64,000 nucleotides of DNA from Streptomyces toyocaensis (GTDB lineage Bacteria > Actinomycetota > Actinomycetes > Streptomycetales > Streptomycetaceae), in NCBI RefSeq assembly GCF_000725125.1, contig NZ_JFCB01000011.1:1-64000 (forward strand), in the 5' to 3' direction. Position 1 is the stretch's first letter. Each line of letters begins with the position of its first letter. A program made the position numbers and the translations under genes. Under the pieces are notes generated by a model that saw only the letters and a program-made list of their open reading frames with translations, did not search any database and was not told the DNA's origin. Positions 16,452 through 28,058 of this stretch are shown in pieces.

Positions 16452-16945
16452 GCGGCGTGCGCGAGAACCTCACCTACGAGCAGTTCGGCGTCGCCGTCCG
16501 GGAGCTCGCCCAGACCATCGCCGACGACGGGTACCGGCCCGACGTGGTGCTGAGCATCGCGCGCGGTGGTGTCTTCGTCGCCGGCGGGCTCGCCTACGCC
16601 CTCGACTGCAAGAACATCCACCTGGTCAACGTCGAGTTCTACACCGGCGTCGGGACCACCCTCGAGATGCCCGTCATGCTCGCGCCCGTGCCCAGCGCCA
16701 TCGACTTCACCGACAAGAAGGTGCTGATCGCGGACGACGTCGCCGACACCGGCAAGACGCTCAAGCTGGTGCGCGACTTCTGCCTCGACGCCGTCGCCGA
16801 GGTGCGCAGCGCCGTCGTCTACGAGAAGACGCAGTCGCTGGTGAAGTGCGAATACGTGTGGAAGCGGACCGACGAGTGGATCAACTTCCCGTGGTCCGTC
16901 GAACCGCCGGTGGTCCGGCGGGACGGACAGGTGCTCGACGCTTAG
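16448..16945 (+). CDS. Phosphoribosyltransferase family protein
   Basis: A 165-residue type I PRTase. The core shows [20 protein letters not shown], the flexible-loop region and the PRPP-binding signature [14 protein letters not shown]. This resembles hypoxanthine/xanthine-guanine-type salvage enzymes, but the C-terminal substrate region is not diagnostic. It overlaps the dcd stop by 4 bp (GTGA), so a joint nucleotide-metabolism operon with dcd is likely. A strong terminator follows. Confidence 0.85.
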   Translation: MSGVRENLTYEQFGVAVRELAQTIADDGYRPDVVLSIARGGVFVAGGLAYALDCKNIHLVNVEFYTGVGTTLEMPVMLAPVPSAIDFTDKKVLIADDVADTGKTLKLVRDFCLDAVAEVRSAVVYEKTQSLVKCEYVWKRTDEWINFPWSVEPPVVRRDGQVLDA

Positions 16946-16975
16946 AGCGGCAGGGCGGCAGGGCGGAAAGAGTGA

Positions 16976-17002
16976 AGAGGGGCTCCCATCGGGGGCCCCT
17001 CT
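16976..17002. terminator. Terminator between PRTase and Yip1 gene (convergent)
   Basis: Arms agaggggc (16976-16983) and gcccctct (16995-17002) enclose a short loop between two convergent genes. It probably works in both directions. Confidence 0.75.
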
Positions 17003-17017
17003 CCTAGTGGCCGTGGG

Positions 17018-17953
17018 TCAGAACGTGCCCAGCTTCACGATCGACAGCAGCGCGATCAGCTGGATCGCCGACGCGCCCAGGGCCTTCGGCCAGGGCAGGT
17101 CGTGGGAGCGCCTGACCATGACCGTGAGCAGGGTGCCGGCCGCCACCCAGGTGGCCCAGCCGAGGAGCTGGACGAAGGTGGCGTCGCCGCCGGCGAACAT
17201 GGCGAAGACCAGGCGGGGCGCGTCCGTGAGGGACATGATCAGCATGGAGAGGCCGACCGTGGGCTGCCACGCGCCGTCGCCGCCGAGCTGGCGGGCCAGG
17301 GTGTGGGTGACCACGCCCAGGACGAACGCGCTGAACACCATCGCGACGGCCGTCGTCAGGACGATGGGGACCGCGTTCGACAGCGTGGCGTTGATGGCGT
17401 CCTCGCGGGCGCCGTCGAAGCCGAAGACGGCGAGCAGGCCGTAGAGGAAGGTGACGACGAGGGCGGGGCCCCACACCGTGTAGTCGCGCATCCGGAGGAA
17501 CGTCTGCGCGGGCGCCAGGACGATGCCCTTCAGCAGGTCCTTCCAGTGCAGCCGGGGGCCGACCGGTCCGGGCGGCGGGGCGGAGCCGGCGCGGTAGGTC
17601 TCGCCCTGGTGGTAGGGGTCGTCGTTGATCGAGAAGGCCTGGGTGTGGCCCGGGTTGTTCGCCGCGTACGGGTCGTGCGGGGCGCCGTGGGGGTGCGTGC
17701 CGTCGCCGAAGTACTCGGGTTCGCCGTGGCGTCCCTGCCCTCCGTGACCGCCGTGGCCCGGGTGACCACCGTTCGCGTGCGGCCACGGCCCGCCGCCGCT
17801 GCCGTGCGACGGCTGCTGCGGGTACGGCTGCGGCGCCTGCGGGTAGCCGTACGACGGCCCCGGCGGCGTCTGCTGTCCGTACGGGGGTTGTTGCGGTCGC
17901 GCGTGAGGAGCGCCGTTGTTGTCCCGGCCGCGTCCGATCCTGAATCCAGCCAC
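17018..17953 (-). CDS. Yip1-family multi-TM protein with Pro/Gly/His-rich N-terminus
   Basis: The N-terminal 110 residues are low-complexity (runs of PQQPPYGQQ, GGHPGHGGHGGQG). The C-terminal 190 residues form about five TM helices of the Yip1 domain, starting HWKDLLKGIVLAPAQTFLRM. GTG 17953 (VAGFRIGRGRDNN) is preferred. It has TACGTT seven bases upstream, compatible with a leaderless mRNA, and the 27 codons between it and ATG 18034 have poor Streptomyces codon choice. Function unknown; the His-rich tail might bind metals. Confidence 0.75.
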   Translation of the reverse strand: MAGFRIGRGRDNNGAPHARPQQPPYGQQTPPGPSYGYPQAPQPYPQQPSHGSGGGPWPHANGGHPGHGGHGGQGRHGEPEYFGDGTHPHGAPHDPYAANNPGHTQAFSINDDPYHQGETYRAGSAPPPGPVGPRLHWKDLLKGIVLAPAQTFLRMRDYTVWGPALVVTFLYGLLAVFGFDGAREDAINATLSNAVPIVLTTAVAMVFSAFVLGVVTHTLARQLGGDGAWQPTVGLSMLIMSLTDAPRLVFAMFAGGDATFVQLLGWATWVAAGTLLTVMVRRSHDLPWPKALGASAIQLIALLSIVKLGTF

Positions 17954-18132
17954 GTCATCGAACGTACCTGGTCCCCGGCGGCCGCGTGCCGGGCCCCGGC
18001 TTCCGGGCCGGGCATTGCGGCCGAGCTGTGACATCCCCTAAGGGGTCGTCAGCCCCTCGGTCCGTCCTGCGGAGGGCCGCGGGGCGGCCGGGTCCTACGG
18101 AGGTGGGAGGGCCGGAGGAGGGAGGGCCGTCG

Positions 18133-18162
18133 GCCGGGCCCGCGGTGGTGTGCGGGCCCGGC
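18133..18162 (-). terminator. Terminator of the FG-GAP gene
   Basis: A perfect 11-bp stem (gccgggcccgc 18133-18143, gcgggcccggc 18152-18162) lies just downstream of the minus-strand stop at 18181. Confidence 0.7.
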
Positions 18163-18180
18163 GCGGGGGACGTGCCCCGG

Positions 18181-19659
18181 TCAGTCGGCGAAGTTGGAGC
18201 CGAAGTACGGGGTGCCCGCGGTGGAGACGCCCGACGTGCTGGGGGAGATGAAGCGGGAGCCGCTCGTGGTGATCTTCGTGCCGTTGGACGGCAGGTAGAC
18301 GATCGCGCCGTCGCCCTTGTCCTCGGCGGAGCCGACGATCAGGTCGGCCCTGCCGTCGCCGGTGACGTCGTCGAGCTTGACGTCCAGGCCGAAGGCGTCG
18401 TTGTCCTCGTTGCCGCCCGGGACGCCCGTGGTGTTCTGCTCGAAGGCCTGGGCGCCGGAGGCGGTGTTCAGACCGTCGGCGGTGCCGTAGAGGACGATGA
18501 CCATGCCGGTGTCGGACTCGGTCCCGAGGTTCTCGCCGGCGACACCGATGGCGAGGTCGAGGAAGCCGTCGGCGTTGACGTCGCCGAGGTCGAGTTCGTA
18601 GCCGAAGTAGTCGTTGCTCTCGGACCCGCCGGGCACGTTGCCGGTGTCCTGGGTGATGCCGGTGGCGGAGCCGGTGAGCGGGCCGGTGGCCGAGCCCTGG
18701 GTGACCCAGACCTTGCCGCCCTTGGCGGAGTCGGGGATCGGCGTGCCGTCGTCGAGCGTGGAGTCCCACTGGGCGCCGCTGACGATGTCGCCGAAGCCGT
18801 CGTTGTCGATGTCGCCGATCGCGGTGATGACGCCGGGCTTGAGGGTCTTGACCGCGGAGACCTGCAGGCCGCTCGGGGAGCCGGGGATGAAGTAGTTCCG
18901 GTTCCAGCCGTACGCGGAGGTGGTCTCGTAGCCGTCGACCACCAGGTCGGTGGCGCCGCTGTTGACGTCCCCGGCGGTCAGGTTCAGCGGGCCGCCCCCG
19001 TCGCCGCCGCCCTGGATCGGCGGCTTGACGGTGTAGCGGCCGCCGGGCGTGCCCGCGGTGCTGAAGCCGCCCTTGAAGATGTGCAGGGTGGCCTGGTCGC
19101 TGCCGACGGCCAGGTCGGCCCGGCCGTCGCCGTCGAAGTCGCCGGCGGCGAGGTTCTTGCCCCACAGGTCGTGCGAGGAGGGGGCCGGGTCGGGGACGGT
19201 CACGCCCTTGCCGGTGAGGCCGGAGGCCGATCCCCACAGGATGGTGAGGAGGCCGCCGTCCTTGTCGCTGCCGAGGTCCTCGTACGGGGCGGAGACGGCG
19301 ACGTCGTCGTAGCCGTCGCCGTTGAAGTCGGCGTACGCGTGGTCGTAGCCGAAGTTGTCACCGGCTTCGGCGCCGCCGGGTACGCCGGGGGAGTCCTGGC
19401 TGAGGGTGTGACGCTGGGCGGACGACACTCCGGTGGAGGTGCCGTAGAGGACGACGAACTGTCCGGCCCAGCTCTTGCCGGCGACGTAGGCGCCGTTGAC
19501 CGAGGAGGCCACGTCGCCCCGGCCGTCGCCGTTGAAGTCGGCCAGGGCGACGTGCGTGGAGTCGGCGGCCGTCGCGGGCGAGGCGACGAAGGTGAGCAGA
19601 CCGCCCGTGAGCGCGACGGCGGTGGCCGAGGCGAGGGCGAGTCTCGTGCGTCGGTGCAT
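18181..19659 (-). CDS. Secreted FG-GAP / integrin-alpha-like beta-propeller protein
   Basis: A 492-residue protein with a Sec signal peptide (about residues 1-31, RRTRLALASATAVALTGG, cleavage after ATA). Seven FG-GAP-type blades follow, with repeated calcium-loop motifs DFNGDGRGD, DFNGDGYDD, DFDGDGRAD, DIDNDGFGD, DVNADGFLD and DVTGDGRAD. Each D-x-N/D-x-D-G motif is expected to bind Ca2+. Such propellers mediate extracellular binding or sit next to hydrolase domains, but no catalytic domain is present here. GGAG precedes ATG 19659. Confidence 0.88.
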   Translation of the reverse strand: MHRRTRLALASATAVALTGGLLTFVASPATAADSTHVALADFNGDGRGDVASSVNGAYVAGKSWAGQFVVLYGTSTGVSSAQRHTLSQDSPGVPGGAEAGDNFGYDHAYADFNGDGYDDVAVSAPYEDLGSDKDGGLLTILWGSASGLTGKGVTVPDPAPSSHDLWGKNLAAGDFDGDGRADLAVGSDQATLHIFKGGFSTAGTPGGRYTVKPPIQGGGDGGGPLNLTAGDVNSGATDLVVDGYETTSAYGWNRNYFIPGSPSGLQVSAVKTLKPGVITAIGDIDNDGFGDIVSGAQWDSTLDDGTPIPDSAKGGKVWVTQGSATGPLTGSATGITQDTGNVPGGSESNDYFGYELDLGDVNADGFLDLAIGVAGENLGTESDTGMVIVLYGTADGLNTASGAQAFEQNTTGVPGGNEDNDAFGLDVKLDDVTGDGRADLIVGSAEDKGDGAIVYLPSNGTKITTSGSRFISPSTSGVSTAGTPYFGSNFAD

Positions 19660-19855
19660 GCGGGTTCTCCTGCGGCATGCGGGGGATGCCCGGTGGGCAT
19701 CCGGAGTCGATGAGGTGCCGGGACCGTGCGGGTTCGCCGGGAGTTGTCCGGCGGTTCACCCGACGGTCGGCGACCATGAGACCGGCGAGGGCCCGGGAGG
19801 GTTGTACGGGTGCTCGGTGTTTTCCGGATCCCGGGCTCCGGGGGCCGAACACGGC

Positions 19856-19885
19856 GAAGGGGCCGTCCTGTTGGACGGCCCCTTC
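19856..19885 (-). terminator. Terminator of the Fe-S oxidoreductase gene
   Basis: A perfect 13-bp stem (gaaggggccgtcc / ggacggccccttc) with a four-base loop, about 19 bp after the stop codon at 19904 when read on the minus strand. Confidence 0.85.
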
Positions 19886-19903
19886 GTCATGTTCGCGGTC
19901 TCG

Positions 19904-22186
19904 TCACTTCACCGGTTCCGGCTCCGGAGCGGTCTCGCTCTCCTCGTCGCCGGCCGGGTCGCTCGGCGTCTTGACGGACTCCAGCAGCAGCTGGGCGACG
20001 TCGACGACCTGGATGGACTCCTTCGCCTTGCCGTCGTTCTTCTTGCCGTTGACCGAGTCGGTCAGCATGACCAGGCAGAACGGGCAGGCGGTCGAGACGA
20101 TGTCGGGGTTCAGCGCCAGCGCCTCGTCGACGCGCTCGTTGTTGATGCGCTTGCCGATCCGCTCCTCCATCCACATGCGGGCGCCGCCGGCGCCGCAGCA
20201 GAAGCCGCGCTCCTTGTGGCGGTGCATCTCCTCGTTGCGCAGGCCCGGGACCTTGCCGATGATCTCGCGCGGGGGCGTGTAGATCTTGTTGTGGCGGCCC
20301 AGGTAGCACGGGTCGTGGTAGGTGATGAGCCCCTCGACCGGGGTGACCGGGATCAGCTTGCCCTCGTCCACCAGGTGCTGGAGCAGCTGGGTGTGGTGGA
20401 TGACCTCGTAGTCGCCGCCGAGCTGCGGGTACTCGTTGCCGAGGGTGTTGAGGCAGTGCGGGCAGGTGGCGACGATCTTCTTCGCCGACCTGGGCTTGCG
20501 GGACTCCTCGGTGACCTTGCCGTCGTCGTCCATCTCCTCGCCGAACGCGGCGTTGAGGGACATGACGTTCTCCATGCCGAGCTCCTGGAACAGCGGCTCG
20601 TTGCCCAGCCGCCGTGCCGAGTCACCGGTGCACTTCTCGTCGCCGCCCATGATCGCGAACTTGACGCCCGCGATGTGGAGGAGTTCCGCGAAGGCCTTCG
20701 TGGTCTTCTTGGCGCGGTCCTCCAGGGCGCCGGCGCAGCCGACCCAGTACAGGTACTCGACCTCGGAGAGGTCCTCGAGGTCCCTGCCGACGACCGGGAC
20801 CTCGAAGTCGACCTCCTTGGTCCACTCCAGGCGCTGCTTCTTCGCCAGGCCCCAGGGGTTGCCCTTCTTCTCCAGGTTCTTGAGCATCGTGCCCGCCTCG
20901 GAGGGGAACGCGCTCTCGATCATCACCTGGTAGCGGCGCATGTCGACGATGTGGTCGACGTGCTCGATGTCGACGGGGCACTGCTCGACGCAGGCACCGC
21001 AGGTGGTGCAGGACCACAGGACGTCCGGGTCGATGACGCCGTTCTCCTCGGCGGTGCCGATCAGCGGGCGCTCGGCCTCGGCGAGGGCGGCGGCGGGGAC
21101 GCCGGCCAGCTGCTCCTCGGACGCCTTCTCCTCGCCCTCCATCGTCTTGCCGCCGCCGGCCAGCAGGTAGGGGGCCTTGGCGTGCGCGTGGTCGCGCAGG
21201 GACATGATCAGGAGCTTGGGGGAGAGGGGCTTGCCCGTGTTCCAGGCGGGGCACTGCGACTGGCAGCGGCCGCACTCGGTGCAGGTGGAGAAGTCCAGCA
21301 GGCCCTTCCAGGAGAACTGCTCGACCTGGGAGACGCCGAAGACGTCGTCGTCACCGGGGTCGGCGAAGTCGATCGGCTTGCCGCCGGAGGTCATCGGCTG
21401 GAGGGCGCCGAGTGCCGTCCCGCCGTCGGCCTCACGCTTGAACCAGATGTTCGGGAAGGCGAGGAAGCGGTGCCAGGCCACGCCCATGTTGGTGTTGAGC
21501 GAGACCACGATCATCCAGACGAACGAAGTCCCGATCTTGATCATGGCGGCCAGGTAGACCAGGTTCTGCAGCGTCTCGACCGACAGGCCGTCGAAGGCGA
21601 GGACCAGCGGGTACGAGGCGAAGTACGCCGCCTCGTAGCCGTCCACGTGGTGCAGGGCGCCTTCGAGGCCGCGCAGGACGTAGATCGCGAGGCCGATGGT
21701 GAGGATGACGTACTCGACGAAGTACGCCTGACCCGCCTTGGATCCCGCGAAGCGGGACTTGCGGCCCGGACGCGACGGCAGGCTCAGCAGCCGGATGACG
21801 ATGAGGACGGCGATGCCCAGCACGGTCATCACGCCGATGAACTCGATGTACATCTCGAACGGCAGGAAGCCGCCGATGACCGGCAGCACCCAGTCGGCCT
21901 GGAAGAGCTGGCCGAAGGCCTGGGCGAGGGTCGGCGGCAGCGTCAGGAAGCCGACGGCGACGAACCAGTGGGCGATGCCGACGATGCCCCACCGGTTCAT
22001 GCGGGTGTGGCCGAGGAACTCCCGCACCAGGGTCACACTGCGCTGGTAGGGATTGTCGGTCCGGGCGCCGGCCGGGACCGGCTGGCCCAGCTTGAAGTGC
22101 CGGACGAACTGGCCGATCGCGCGTGCGAGCAGCGCAACGCCGACCACGGTCAGGACCAGCGACACGATGATCGCGGCGAGTTGCAT
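19904..22186 (-). CDS. Membrane-anchored Fe-S oxidoreductase (heterodisulfide-reductase/GlpC-like, CCG domains)
   Basis: 760 residues. The N-terminal 280 residues contain about six TM helices resembling a NarI/DsrM-type quinone-interacting part. Two 4Fe-4S motifs follow (CTECGRCQSQCP and CTTCGACVEQCP), then two Cys-rich CCG domains, the first including VGCAG and CPHCLNTLG, the second HDPCYLGR and FCCGAGGARMWMEE. This would pass electrons between the membrane quinone pool and a soluble partner. The true substrate in actinobacteria is not known. ATG 22186 has GGAG; the frame extends upstream but without a site. An Ala/Pro/Glu tail closes the protein. It stands alone without flavoprotein neighbours. 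Confidence 0.85.
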   Translation of the reverse strand: MQLAAIIVSLVLTVVGVALLARAIGQFVRHFKLGQPVPAGARTDNPYQRSVTLVREFLGHTRMNRWGIVGIAHWFVAVGFLTLPPTLAQAFGQLFQADWVLPVIGGFLPFEMYIEFIGVMTVLGIAVLIVIRLLSLPSRPGRKSRFAGSKAGQAYFVEYVILTIGLAIYVLRGLEGALHHVDGYEAAYFASYPLVLAFDGLSVETLQNLVYLAAMIKIGTSFVWMIVVSLNTNMGVAWHRFLAFPNIWFKREADGGTALGALQPMTSGGKPIDFADPGDDDVFGVSQVEQFSWKGLLDFSTCTECGRCQSQCPAWNTGKPLSPKLLIMSLRDHAHAKAPYLLAGGGKTMEGEEKASEEQLAGVPAAALAEAERPLIGTAEENGVIDPDVLWSCTTCGACVEQCPVDIEHVDHIVDMRRYQVMIESAFPSEAGTMLKNLEKKGNPWGLAKKQRLEWTKEVDFEVPVVGRDLEDLSEVEYLYWVGCAGALEDRAKKTTKAFAELLHIAGVKFAIMGGDEKCTGDSARRLGNEPLFQELGMENVMSLNAAFGEEMDDDGKVTEESRKPRSAKKIVATCPHCLNTLGNEYPQLGGDYEVIHHTQLLQHLVDEGKLIPVTPVEGLITYHDPCYLGRHNKIYTPPREIIGKVPGLRNEEMHRHKERGFCCGAGGARMWMEERIGKRINNERVDEALALNPDIVSTACPFCLVMLTDSVNGKKNDGKAKESIQVVDVAQLLLESVKTPSDPAGDEESETAPEPEPVK

Positions 22187-22456
22187 GGGGGCTCCTCGGG
22201 CCTGCGAGGGGTTTGGAGAGGGATTTCCGGGCGTCCCCGGGGGCTCCACTACGGCTTCCCCGAGATTACTAAGCGGTAACTTATGCAGTCCGTCTGAGAC
22301 TACCCCGATCTCCGGCCGCACTGTAGCCGGGCGCGGGGTGATCTGAATCGCTGAGGGTCACCTATGGGGGTGACCCCTGGGGCCGTCCCGGATGGCGTCC
22401 GGGATCCAATCGTGTTATTCACGCCAAATCGGTCCATACGCACCTAACTTATATCC

Positions 22457-23494
22457 GTGCTCTACGGGATCGTCGCCGCCGCCACCGCCCTGCTGCTGTC
22501 CGCCCTCCTCACGGGAGTGCTGCGGGCGCCCCTCCTGCGCCTGGGAATCCAGGACCGCAGACGGCGGCGCCCGGTGCCGCTGTCCGGGGGAGTGGCCGTC
22601 GGGCTGGTCACCGGGCTGGTCGCCCTCGCCGGGGACGCGGCCGGTGTCGCGCCGCTCGGCACCGGGGTCGGGCGGCTGCTGGCCGCCGGGGCGTGCGTGG
22701 GCGCGCTGGGGCTGGCCGTCGACGTCTGGCGGCTGCGGTGGTGGGTGCCCGTCGCCGGTACGGCCGTGGCGGCCGCGCTCGTCGTGCCGTACGGGGAGAC
22801 GGGGGTGCCGGGCGGGGTGCTCGCCGCGGTATGGATCGTCGCCGTCGCCGCCGCCTTCCGGGGCCTCGACCACGCCGACGGGCTGGCCGGCACCGTGGGA
22901 ACGGTGACCGCGTTCGGGGTGGCGGCCTGCGCCGCGGCCGAACTGATGGACGGGATCGCGGTGCTGCTGAGCGTGCTGGCCGCCGCGCTCGCCGGGTTCC
23001 TGCTGCACAACTGGCATCCCGCGCGGGCGGCGCTCGGCGCGTGCGGTGCGCTGTTCACGGGGTTCCTGCTGGCCTCGGCGGCGGTCTTCGTGCGGGCCGG
23101 GCAGGGAATCGGCGCCGGTGCCGGGGTGTTGTTCGCGGTGACCGCGGTGGTGTGCGCGGACGCCGTCCTGGTGGTGCTCGCGCGGCGGCTGGCGCGGTGG
23201 CCCCTGACGCGCGGGCGGCCGGACCATCTCGGGCACCGGCTCAGGCGGCTGGGGGTCGCTCCGCGTGCGGTGACCGTCCTGCTCGGTGTGGCCTCGCTGG
23301 GCGGGGTACTGGTGGGGGTGGGCATGCACACCGGGCGGGTGTCCGGGGGTGCGGTGCTGTGGGTGGCGGCGGTCGCCGTGGTGGTCGTCCTCGCGCTCGT
23401 CCGCCTTCCCGTCACCCCCGTTTTCCGTCCCCGTCAACGGTCTTCCAGTGCGTCGTCGCAGGTCACAGGGCAGTTGCGTGTAAGGAACGGATAA
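22457..23494 (+). CDS. MraY/WecA-like glycosyl-1-phosphate transferase
   Basis: A 345-residue polytopic protein with about ten TM helices. The start (LLSALLTGVLRAPLLRLGIQ, DRRRRRPVPLSGGVAVG) matches the first loop of undecaprenyl-phosphate sugar-phosphate transferases, where the normal R-P-x-x-GG pattern is kept. RGLDHADGLAGTVG replaces the usual N-x-x-N-x-x-DG-(I/L)-DG motif, and FLLHNWHPARAALG is the next catalytic-loop signature. The altered Asp-rich loop makes the exact donor uncertain. Expected role: lipid-linked sugar for cell-wall polymer. A GTG start sits close behind an AT-rich TATATC box. Confidence 0.7.
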   Translation: MLYGIVAAATALLLSALLTGVLRAPLLRLGIQDRRRRRPVPLSGGVAVGLVTGLVALAGDAAGVAPLGTGVGRLLAAGACVGALGLAVDVWRLRWWVPVAGTAVAAALVVPYGETGVPGGVLAAVWIVAVAAAFRGLDHADGLAGTVGTVTAFGVAACAAAELMDGIAVLLSVLAAALAGFLLHNWHPARAALGACGALFTGFLLASAAVFVRAGQGIGAGAGVLFAVTAVVCADAVLVVLARRLARWPLTRGRPDHLGHRLRRLGVAPRAVTVLLGVASLGGVLVGVGMHTGRVSGGAVLWVAAVAVVVVLALVRLPVTPVFRPRQRSSSASSQVTGQLRVRNG

Positions 23495-26115
<2,621 letters not shown>

Positions 26116-26151
26116 CGCAGGAGCTGACGCAGGGAAGGAGGGACGTCGGGG

Positions 26152-27327
26152 ATGAGCACCAAGGACTTCATCGAGAAGGACTACTACAAGGTCCTCGGCG
26201 TCCCCAAGGACGCCACCGAGGCCGAGATCAAGAAGGCGTACCGGAAGCTCGCCCGCGAGTTCCACCCGGACGCCAACAAGGGCAACACCAAGGCGGAGGA
26301 GCGGTTCAAGGAGATCTCCGAGGCGAACGACGTCCTCGGCGACCCCAAGAAGCGCAAGGAGTACGACGAGGCACGCGCGCTCTTCGGCAACGGAGGATTC
26401 CGTCCGGGGCCGGGCGCGGGCGGCGGCTCCTTCAACTTCGACCTGGGTGACCTCTTCGGGGGCCAGGCCGGCGGCCAGGCGGGCGGCGGCTTCGGCGGCG
26501 GCCTGGGTGACGTCTTCGGGGGCCTTTTCAACCGCGGCGGCACGGGCACCACGCGCACCCAGCCGCGACGCGGCCAGGACATCGAGTCCGAGGTGACGCT
26601 CAGCTTCACCGAGGCGATCGAGGGTGCGACCGTCCCGTTGCGGATGTCGTCGCAGGCGGCCTGCAAGGCCTGTTCGGGCACCGGCGACAAGCACGGCACA
26701 CCGCGCGTGTGCCCGACCTGCGTCGGCACCGGACAGGTGGCGCGGGGCTCCGGCGGCGGCTTCTCACTCACCGATCCGTGCCCCGACTGCAAGGGCCGCG
26801 GTCTGATCGCGGAGGAGCCCTGCGAGGTCTGCAAGGGCAGTGGCCGCGCGAAGTCCTCGCGGACGATGCAGGTGCGGATCCCCGCGGGGGTCAGCGACGG
26901 GCAGCGGATCCGGTTGCGCGGCAAGGGCGCCCCGGGCGAGCGCGGCGGACCCGCCGGCGACCTGTACGTCGTCGTGCACGTCGGCGCCCACCCGGTGTTC
27001 GGCCGCAAGGACGACAACCTGACCGTCACGGTCCCGGTGACGTATCCCGAGGCGGCCCTCGGCGGTGAGATCCGGGTGCCGACGCTCGGCGGCCCCCCGG
27101 TCACGCTGAAGCTGCCGCCGGGCACGCCCAACGGCCGCACCATGCGGGCGCGGGGCAAGGGCGCGGTGCGCAAGGACGGCACCCGCGGGGATCTGCTGGT
27201 CACCGTCGAGGTGAGTGTTCCCAAGGACCTGTCGGGGAAGGCTCGTGACGCGCTTGAGGCGTATCGCGAGGCGACCGCGGAGGAGGATCCGCGGGCGGAG
27301 CTGTTCCAGGCCGCGAAGGGAGCTTGA
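26152..27327 (+). CDS. dnaJ: Co-chaperone DnaJ (Hsp40)
   Basis: 391 residues. The J domain (YYKVLGVPKDATEAEIKKAY, HPD in FHPDANKG) is followed by a Gly/Phe region (about 80-140) and four zinc repeats: CKACSGTG, CPTCVGTG, CPDCKGRG and CEVCKGSG. The C-terminal beta domains contain VRIPAGVSDGQRIRLRGKG. It stimulates DnaK ATPase and delivers substrates. It lies 36 bp after grpE, with GGAAGGAGGG before ATG. Confidence 0.97.
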   Translation: MSTKDFIEKDYYKVLGVPKDATEAEIKKAYRKLAREFHPDANKGNTKAEERFKEISEANDVLGDPKKRKEYDEARALFGNGGFRPGPGAGGGSFNFDLGDLFGGQAGGQAGGGFGGGLGDVFGGLFNRGGTGTTRTQPRRGQDIESEVTLSFTEAIEGATVPLRMSSQAACKACSGTGDKHGTPRVCPTCVGTGQVARGSGGGFSLTDPCPDCKGRGLIAEEPCEVCKGSGRAKSSRTMQVRIPAGVSDGQRIRLRGKGAPGERGGPAGDLYVVVHVGAHPVFGRKDDNLTVTVPVTYPEAALGGEIRVPTLGGPPVTLKLPPGTPNGRTMRARGKGAVRKDGTRGDLLVTVEVSVPKDLSGKARDALEAYREATAEEDPRAELFQAAKGA

Positions 27328-27332
27328 TTTCG

Positions 27333-27782
27333 ATGGACGGCCGTCGACGCAATCCGTATGAACTGACCCAGGACACCCCGGTCTACGTCATCTCGGTGGC
27401 GGCCCAGCTCTCCGGCCTGCACCCGCAGACCCTGCGCCAGTACGACCGTCTGGGACTGGTGTCCCCGGACCGTACGGCGGGCCGGGGCCGGCGCTACTCG
27501 GCCCGTGACATCGAACTGCTCCGTCAGGTGCAGCAGTTGTCGCAGACCGAGGGCATCAACCTGGCCGGAATCAAGCGCATCATCGAGCTGGAGAACCAGG
27601 TCGCGGCCCTCCAGGCCCGGGTGGCCGAGCTGGAGGACGCGCTGGACGGAGCGGCGGCGGCGATGCGTCAGCGCGAGGCCGCGGTGCACGCCTCGTACCG
27701 CCGCGACCTGGTGCCGTACCAGGAGGTCCAGCAGACCAGCGCGCTGGTGGTGTGGCGGCCCAAGCGTCAGCAGTCCGACTGA
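27333..27782 (+). CDS. hspR: HspR, MerR-family heat-shock repressor
   Basis: 149 residues. The MerR-type winged HTH (YVISVAAQLSGLHPQTLRQY, LVSPDRTAGRGRRYSARDIE) is followed by a coiled coil (about 85-120, IELENQVAALQARVAELEDA). It binds HAIR sites, here found before dnaK and clpB, and needs DnaK as corepressor in Streptomyces. ATG 27333 is chosen; TTG 27324 is in frame but abuts the ribosome binding site. A strong terminator follows, ending the operon. Confidence 0.96.
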   Translation: MDGRRRNPYELTQDTPVYVISVAAQLSGLHPQTLRQYDRLGLVSPDRTAGRGRRYSARDIELLRQVQQLSQTEGINLAGIKRIIELENQVAALQARVAELEDALDGAAAAMRQREAAVHASYRRDLVPYQEVQQTSALVVWRPKRQQSD

Positions 27783-27803
27783 CCGCGCAGGTGAAGTCGG
27801 TCA

Positions 27804-27838
27804 AGGGGCCCGGGGGTTCGTCGAACCCCCGGGCCCCT
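27804..27838 (+). terminator. Terminator of the dnaK operon
   Basis: A 16-bp stem (27804-27819 aggggcccgggggttc with 27823-27838 gaacccccgggcccct) with a three-base loop. Confidence 0.9.
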
Positions 27839-28058
27839 CGCCTGATGTCCGGTCACGTGTGTGACCATGGCATGGCGGCGTGTCCAGATGATGTTCGCCG
27901 GGCTTTCGCGGGTCGTTCACGAGTTCAGCGCACCGTGCCGTGTCCATCTCGTTAAGTGGTCGCGCTTGACTCCGGCGGGGGCGGAAGCGTTGGCTTTTCA
28001 GTCACATGGGCCGCAAAGCTGTGCCCACGCCCAAAACGCACCTGAAGTGAGCCCTCGC

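Noticed and set aside
17954..18034. 27-codon N-terminal extension of the Yip1 gene
   Set aside because: Poor codon choice and a -10-like box directly before GTG 17953 favour the shorter start.
19496..22279. 927-codon plus-strand frame opposite the FG-GAP and Fe-S genes
   Set aside because: Antisense shadow: the minus-strand proteins carry clear domains, this frame has none.
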